From the NCBI RefSeq assembly GCF_000315625.1, contig NW_005434671.1, forward strand, positions 1,251,950 through 1,289,241: DNA of 37,292 nt, given 5' to 3'. The notes beneath the pieces are model-generated. The model was not told the origin of the DNA and did no database searches. It saw nothing but the letters and a program-made list of their open reading frames with translations. Origin of the DNA: Guillardia theta CCMP2712 (Eukaryota; Cryptophyceae; Pyrenomonadales; Geminigeraceae). A program made the translations under genes and the position numbers. Numbering within the stretch: position 1 is the stretch's first letter; every line of letters begins with the position of its first letter. Positions 32,521 through 37,292 of this stretch are shown here, one piece after another.

Positions 32521-32619
32521 CTGCATGATCATTACTTCAGCATTCTCATGCACCTCAGTCCTCCACAGAGACGGTTGATGCTCATGACCCGCCCGTCTTG
32601 TGCTCATCGTTGATATTGT

Positions 32620-32702
32620 GTTTCTCTTCTCTTCTCTTCTCTTCTCTTTCTCCTCCCTCCCTCCCTCCCTCCCTCCCTCCCTCCCTCCCTCCCTCTCTCT
32701 CT
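32620..32702. repeat. CT-rich microsatellite (TCTTC)n then (CCCT)n
   Basis: About five TCTTC units followed by about eleven CCTC units and a short CT run, in the region upstream of the P450 reductase. 32703-33163 holds no other recognisable feature and should include its promoter. Confidence 0.9.
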
Positions 32703-33163
32703 GTTATCCCCGCCCCGGTCTCTACCGACCGTCTTCACCATCTATTCTTGCTGTTACTGTGCATGGCAACTCTCCCTTTTTGTCTCTCTGAATCAACTTC
32801 AAGGGCTATTTCTCTGATACTAATTCCTCGCATTCAAGTGTCTTCACAATAATTGCTGCAACGCTCCCGCTACAATCACGATCTTTCATTTCATCGCTTG
32901 TTTCTTGCCTTCAGTCACATTTAGGCTTCTAGGTGGAGATACATCTTGTAAGTTTAGGTTGACGAAGGATTTTTTTTATTAATTGATATTGTTTCCAACA
33001 TTTTTGTAGATTGATATCTTGCTACTAGGTGTGCAGCGTTGATCCGACAACATGCAGACTCGTTGAATCCGGATACGGTTATTTTGGATTCTTCGCATAA
33101 TAGCTGTGCAACGGATCAGCCGCATAGGGAGTTCAACTTCGCAAACCCGTATCTCTTATACCA

Positions 33164-35377
33164 ATGCTGCCTCACTCGCTTGCACAATTTTTTCATCTTA
33201 GACCAGCCGGTCCGGGAGCTTTGTTGACCGCAGCTACGGGTGCAGTTGGCTTGAGTTTGGTTGCCCTTGTGTATTATCGACGGATAAAAGAAGCATTCTC
33301 CAACCCCAATGAGTCGGACAGCTGTAGTGAAGCTAGCACAGATCAAACAACAGAACAAGTCAGGATCGATGTCTATTTTGGGAGTCAAACTGGAACCGCG
33401 GAGGAATTTGCGTTGACCATCCAAAAAGAGGGCAAGATGAACGGGTTCGACGTGAAGGTCATCGACCTTCAGTCTTATGATGTTGACACCTTGGATAGCT
33501 CTAACTCAATCTTTGTAACTGCAACATATGGGGAAGGTGATCCCACCGACAATGCGAAAGAATTCGTTGAATGGCTGGTGCACAAGGCTGATCCAGATTC
33601 ACTGAAAGGGATGCAATTCGCTGTTTTCGGACTCGGAAATTCACAGTATGAAAACTATAACACGGTTGGCAAAACAATTGACAGCCATTGTGAGCGTCTC
33701 GGAGCCACAAGGATAATGGAGTTGGGTCTAGGGGATGATGACAAGGACATTCAACAGGATTTTGAAGAGTGGAAAGAAAAATTGTGGAGGACCTTGCATG
33801 CTCACTTTGATGTCGATAGGGTGAAAGAGAAGTGTAAAACGGTAGAGACCGAAATATCTCGCAAGGACATTCGTGAGAAGGAACACAAGTACAAACTCGA
33901 GGTGGTGTCAGAAAGGACCGCGATGGAATTTCCACAATCTTCTTCTGTGCACTCCCTGGACACAAATCCCATGGTCAACATGACAGTAACGTGCAATGAT
34001 GAGTTGAATAAGTGCACCGATCGTTCTTGCCGTCACATTGAGCTTGCATTGAATAACTCCGGATTGGTATATGAAACTGGTGATCATGTTGCAATCTTAC
34101 CTGACAACGACCCGCACGATGTGGAAGAGCTCGCGCAGCGTCTTGGAGTGAGTTTGTCTTCATGGATTTATTTGGTAGACGATGATTCGTCTTCTCCATT
34201 TCCTTGTCCATGCACGGTTCAGAAAGCGCTTTGCAACTATGTTGACATCAACGGCATGCCTAAAAGAAGTTTCATCGAGCACTTGGCAATGAAAGCTATC
34301 GATAGCAATGAAAAGCGACGCTTAGAGACGATAGCTGGTCGAGACGATGCAAGTGTTTATCAGCAATACATATGTGAGGGAAGAAGGAATGTATTAGACC
34401 TGCTTCGTGAGTTTCCCTCTGTGAAGCTATCGCTGCATGTAAGATATTTCTTCTGAAGTTTCTTCTTTTTACTGAATTATTTTGGCAGGATTTGCTTGAA
34501 TCGCTGCCTCGGTTGCAACCAAGGTTCTATTCTATCTCGTCGGGAAGCAACACTCATCCGGAGTCAGCCCACGTCACCGCTGTAGTAGTAGACGACATTT
34601 TGCCTGAGGGCAGGAGGTTCAAGGGAGTATGTACCAACTTTCTCAAGCAAACGAAGGTCGGTGGGTCTGTGAAAGCTTTCATAAGGAAACAACATTCAAG
34701 CTGCCAAATGATTCAAGGACTCCGGTCATTATGATTGGAGCAGGAACAGGTCAGTGATACTTGGAGCTTTTGCGTGCGTGAAGCGTGACTGGACACCAGG
34801 ATTGGCTCCGTTGAGGGGAATGTGCCAGCACCTGGAAACTTGCAGTGCACGAGGAGACGAATTGGGCCACAATGTCTTGATCTTCGGTTGCAGGTCGATT
34901 GCAAATCTGGAATGAAAATGCTTTCTTACTTTCTTACTGTGCTGGTCAGGTCTAGCAAGCAGGATTACATCTACGAAGACGAGATCAACCGATGGTGTCA
35001 AAACAAAACGATCAGCAGCCTTTTCCTTGCGTTCAGCCGTGAGAACCCTCAACAAAAGGTTTACGTACAGAACAGGGTCAGGGAAAATTCACAGCTGCTT
35101 GTGGACCTGATTGAGAAAGGGGCTTACATTTATGTGTGTGGGAGCACCTCTATGGCAAAAGAGGTAGGGTGTTTGTCTGCACTTGTACTGCTGTGACAGA
35201 GCGTCCACAGGTCAAGAGAGCGTTTGTAGGTTGTTTTCAAGACACCAGGTATGTTTTCAGTTTTGTCTCTTTTCCTGTGCTAACTTTCCCACAAGGCAAA
35301 TGTCGACAGTGGAAGCAGAGGATTTGGTTCATTCGCTATCTAAAGGTGGCAGATACCTGCAAGATGTTTGGAGTTGA
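33164..35377 (+). CDS. NADPH-cytochrome P450 reductase, with an apparent frameshift in exon 2
   Basis: Diflavin enzyme that passes electrons from NADPH through FAD and FMN to P450s at the ER. Exons: 33164-34438, 34489-34749, 34800-34893, 34950-35163, 35211-35248, 35296-35377. An N-terminal anchor (GALLTAATGAVGLSLVALVY) precedes the FMN domain (VYFGSQTGTAEEFA, ATYGEGDPTDNAKEF, FGLGNSQYENYNTVGK). FAD/NADPH motifs: GDHVAILPDND, PRFYSISSGSNTHPE, GVCTNFL, VIMIGAGTGLAPLRG, IYVCGSTSMAKE and the C-terminal DVWS with the aromatic residue that stacks on FAD. Exon 2 is 261 nt but its family-matching ends lie in different frames: KAFIRK reads in frame 1, while TFKLPND onward reads one base off, near 34684-34692. 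All later exons agree with the second frame. With one extra base the length would be about 654 aa, normal for the family. As written it truncates. Confidence 0.88.
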
Positions 35378-35569
35378 GCTCTTCTCTTACTTTTTCCTTG
35401 GCTACGTCTTATAAGAGGCTCGTGACGTGTTTTAATATCATAAAGATTGTAAGAGAAAAGATACAGGAGATCGGCAAACCCTAACCCCACCACAACCAAC
35501 TAGTCACAGTGCGTGATGTTGATCGGGCTCACTTGTGACCTCCCAATTCAGGAGGAAGCTTTGATTTGA
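35378..35569. other. Short convergent gap
   Basis: Between the stops of the reductase and the telomere-proximal gene. CCCTAACCCCACC at about 35480 resembles a single telomere-like word but is isolated. Confidence 0.5.
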
Positions 35570-37058
35570 TTAGTAGAGGACCAGGCAATCAGAGATTAGA
35601 ACCTGATCTAAAGAAGAGTACTCGCTCTTCTCCACCTCCCCCTCAGATGCCGCTGGCTTGGCCGCGTAATAAGTGATGGCAAGGATTGCCGAGATCACCT
35701 GCAGAAACGTGAATGATATTAACTCATCAGGTCAAAGTTACGAGCAGGAGACTGAGAGTCGAGCTCCAGGAGAACGAACGCGTGGGTTTGGAAGAGACGA
35801 CACTGACACACTGGCCTTCCTGTTCCTGATTGACGGTGAGGACCCAACAGAAAAGGTGCGTCAGCCTTTACCTGCCATGCGCACGCTCCGTAGGCAATGT
35901 CAACAAAGCTTGTGATGCACTGAGAGGACGGTATGAGATGCTACGGGGTGTCGGATCATAAGGGCACCTGAATGCGTGCTTCCTGCTCCTCTGCAAGATC
36001 TTCCCCCGGCTGATCGGAATCGAGCACTTCATCGCACATGGCTGTTAGCGGAGCTACCTAGGTTGTGAAGAATGAAAATCAATATTCTTCTTGTGTAGTC
36101 GCTGTGTCAAACTTTCGATAGTCTCTGGAGTTCTCCGTCTTCAATCTTCTGTCTTTCGCCCTATGCACTTGTTCAGTCGCACATGTACAGAAAAAGCAGA
36201 TCATTTGGAACAAGAATTATATCACCTGAAGAATTTGCTTCTCCTCTCGGGCTGAGGGATCATCCATGTCATCTCCATGTATTTGTTCCAATCGGTTGTC
36301 GATGACCTGGTCGAACGTCAACAAAAGTTTACACAAGCCGGAAAGAATTGATGACCCATCGACAGCCCACCTGAACTCTGTCGAGGTCGTCGCTCAGCTT
36401 CTGCTTCCATGAAAGATCTCCGCTGGAAATCCACGTGCAATCTTGCTCGCTCTTGAACTTCGGGCACAGCTTCTCGCGACAGCATGCGAGCGCCTTGTCT
36501 CCCAGGTCGAGGGTGTCACCGTTCTGAGGCATATTCATTGTCCCCAAGAACATGGCGACCTGCGGAACGTCAGCTGCCAACTTCCACTACAGCCATTGCA
36601 TTACTGTGCAGCATTTGGCTTGATCTGAGGCTGGATGAAGGTGAGTAATGGTGGAAGTGTGAGGAAGCTGCTGTCTCTGCTTCTCCATGGCAGCCGCATG
36701 GATCGCAGCTTTCAGATCCCCAACCTATGCCTTCATTGTCACACATGATCGATTTGGTTGTAGCGCAACAGAAAAGACTGTTCGAATCAAATATTGAACA
36801 AAGATAGCGAGATTAAATGGGGTGAAATATAGACAACTGCAGACTGCCAGAATGAGTCGTTTACTGACACGTCGTCAGTCCAGAATTGCTTGTGCACGCG
36901 GTAACAGTAATGAAGGGAATTTGCATCATCGCGTTGCTTGAAGTATACATAAATAACGTATTCAAACTTGTGCGGTATCGAGGTGTTGCTGAATTCCCTA
37001 CCTGGCCGACGACAGGAGCTGCCATGGCCGCCATGGCCATCAGCATCAAGCGCATCAT
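35570..37058 (-). CDS. Telomere-proximal secreted/type I membrane protein, unrecognised
   Basis: Seven exons, all joined in phase 0 (237 aa): 37002-37058, 36605-36724, 36371-36559, 36226-36306, 35968-36057, 35872-35919, 35570-35698. The first exon is exactly a signal peptide (MMRLMLMAMAAMAAPVVGQ). The ectodomain has regularly placed cysteines (AKCCT, KALACCREKLCPKFKSEQDC, TAMCDEVLDS, CITSFVDIAYGACAW) and is acidic. Near the C-terminus VISAILAITYYAAKP could be a membrane segment followed by a short tail (SEGEVEKSEYSSL). Acceptors show TGACGTTCCGCAG and TGACGTTCGACCAG. I recognise no family. Its start lies about 58 bp from the first telomeric repeat, so promoter and 5' leader must be very short or lie within telomeric DNA. 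Confidence 0.75.
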
Positions 37059-37116
37059 TTGCCTATTCCTGGTATTCTCTAAAACGTTTTTTACTCATCC
37101 CAAAACCTGGCTTAGG

Positions 37117-37277
37117 ATTAGGGTTGAGGGTTAGGGTTTAGGGTTTAGGGTTTTAGGGTTTAGGGTTTTAGGGTTTAGGGTTTAGGGTTTAGGGTTTAGG
37201 GTTTAGGGTTTAGGGTTTAGGGTTTAGGGTTTAGGGTTTAGGGTTTAGGGTTTAGGGTTTAGGGTTTAGGGTTTAGG
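37117..37277 (+). repeat. Telomere, (TTTAGGG)n
   Basis: About 22 units, perfect from about 37170 on, with variants (ATTAGGG, TTGAGGG, TTTTAGGG) at the inner edge, as is usual at a telomere boundary. The G-rich strand points to the right end, so this is a true chromosome terminus. The plant/algal-type heptamer fits several algal lineages. The last 15 bases (37278-37292) are not telomeric. Confidence 0.97.
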
Positions 37278-37292
37278 TGTGTAGCGCAAATT

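Noticed and set aside
34652-34680. 29-nt micro-intron to explain the reductase frameshift
   Set aside because: It restores phase but deletes residues that match the family and is shorter than any other intron here; a one-base error or mutation is simpler.

Overview
This is a eukaryotic nuclear chromosome end. The right edge (37117-37277) is an uninterrupted TTTAGGG telomere array with its G-rich strand running towards the end, so everything to its left is subtelomeric. Genes are intron-rich, with short GT-AG introns (many 45-150 nt). They include an axonemal dynein light chain (so the organism is flagellated), cytosolic ribosomal protein eL13, a lidless Hsp70, a membrane-bound NADPH-cytochrome P450 reductase and a TPR protein with a signal-peptide-like leader that could be plastid-bound. 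A flagellate alga or alga-derived protist with plant-type telomeres fits; a cryptophyte such as Guillardia is my best guess, but no rRNA or plastid marker confirms it.

Layout. 1-4600: 3' end of an unknown + strand gene, convergent with a 16-exon - strand gene whose product joins a cysteine-rich secreted-type N-terminus to a complete NIPA-type Mg2+ transporter. 4600-7000: repeats and poorly resolved sequence. 7003-8299: TPR protein (-). 8300-9590: non-genic, with a G-rich GGGGTA motif array. 9595-13070: two small genes and non-genic DNA. 13071-15116: eL13 (+) and a RING-H2 protein (-), convergent. 15117-17285: a small SANT-like gene (-), a 40-bp duplication and 41 copies of GGCA. 17286-21250: Hsp70 (+) and an unknown coiled-coil-like 131-residue protein (-). 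21845-25097: FN3-RCC1 protein (+) and DNAL1 (-), convergent. 25800-26345: 32-bp minisatellite. 27086-29520: GSTCD-like methyltransferase (+) with coiled-coil exons inside or behind it. 29656-30473: 72-residue protein (-). 30500-33000: non-genic block made of a GC-rich segment and oppositely oriented GGGGTA arrays. 33164-35377: P450 reductase (+) carrying an apparent one-base frameshift. 35570-37058: signal-peptide/TM protein (-) starting about 58 bp from the telomere.

Strand alternates at nearly every gene and no operon-like grouping is evident. Gene models were built by hand from splice signals, phase agreement and, where possible, family motifs. Models whose exons all agree in phase and sum to a multiple of three (NIPA fusion, TPR, RING, eL13, DNAL1, FN3-RCC1, the 131-, 72- and 237-residue proteins) are the firmest. 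A recurring splice feature is a TGAC element 9-15 nt upstream of the acceptor AG.
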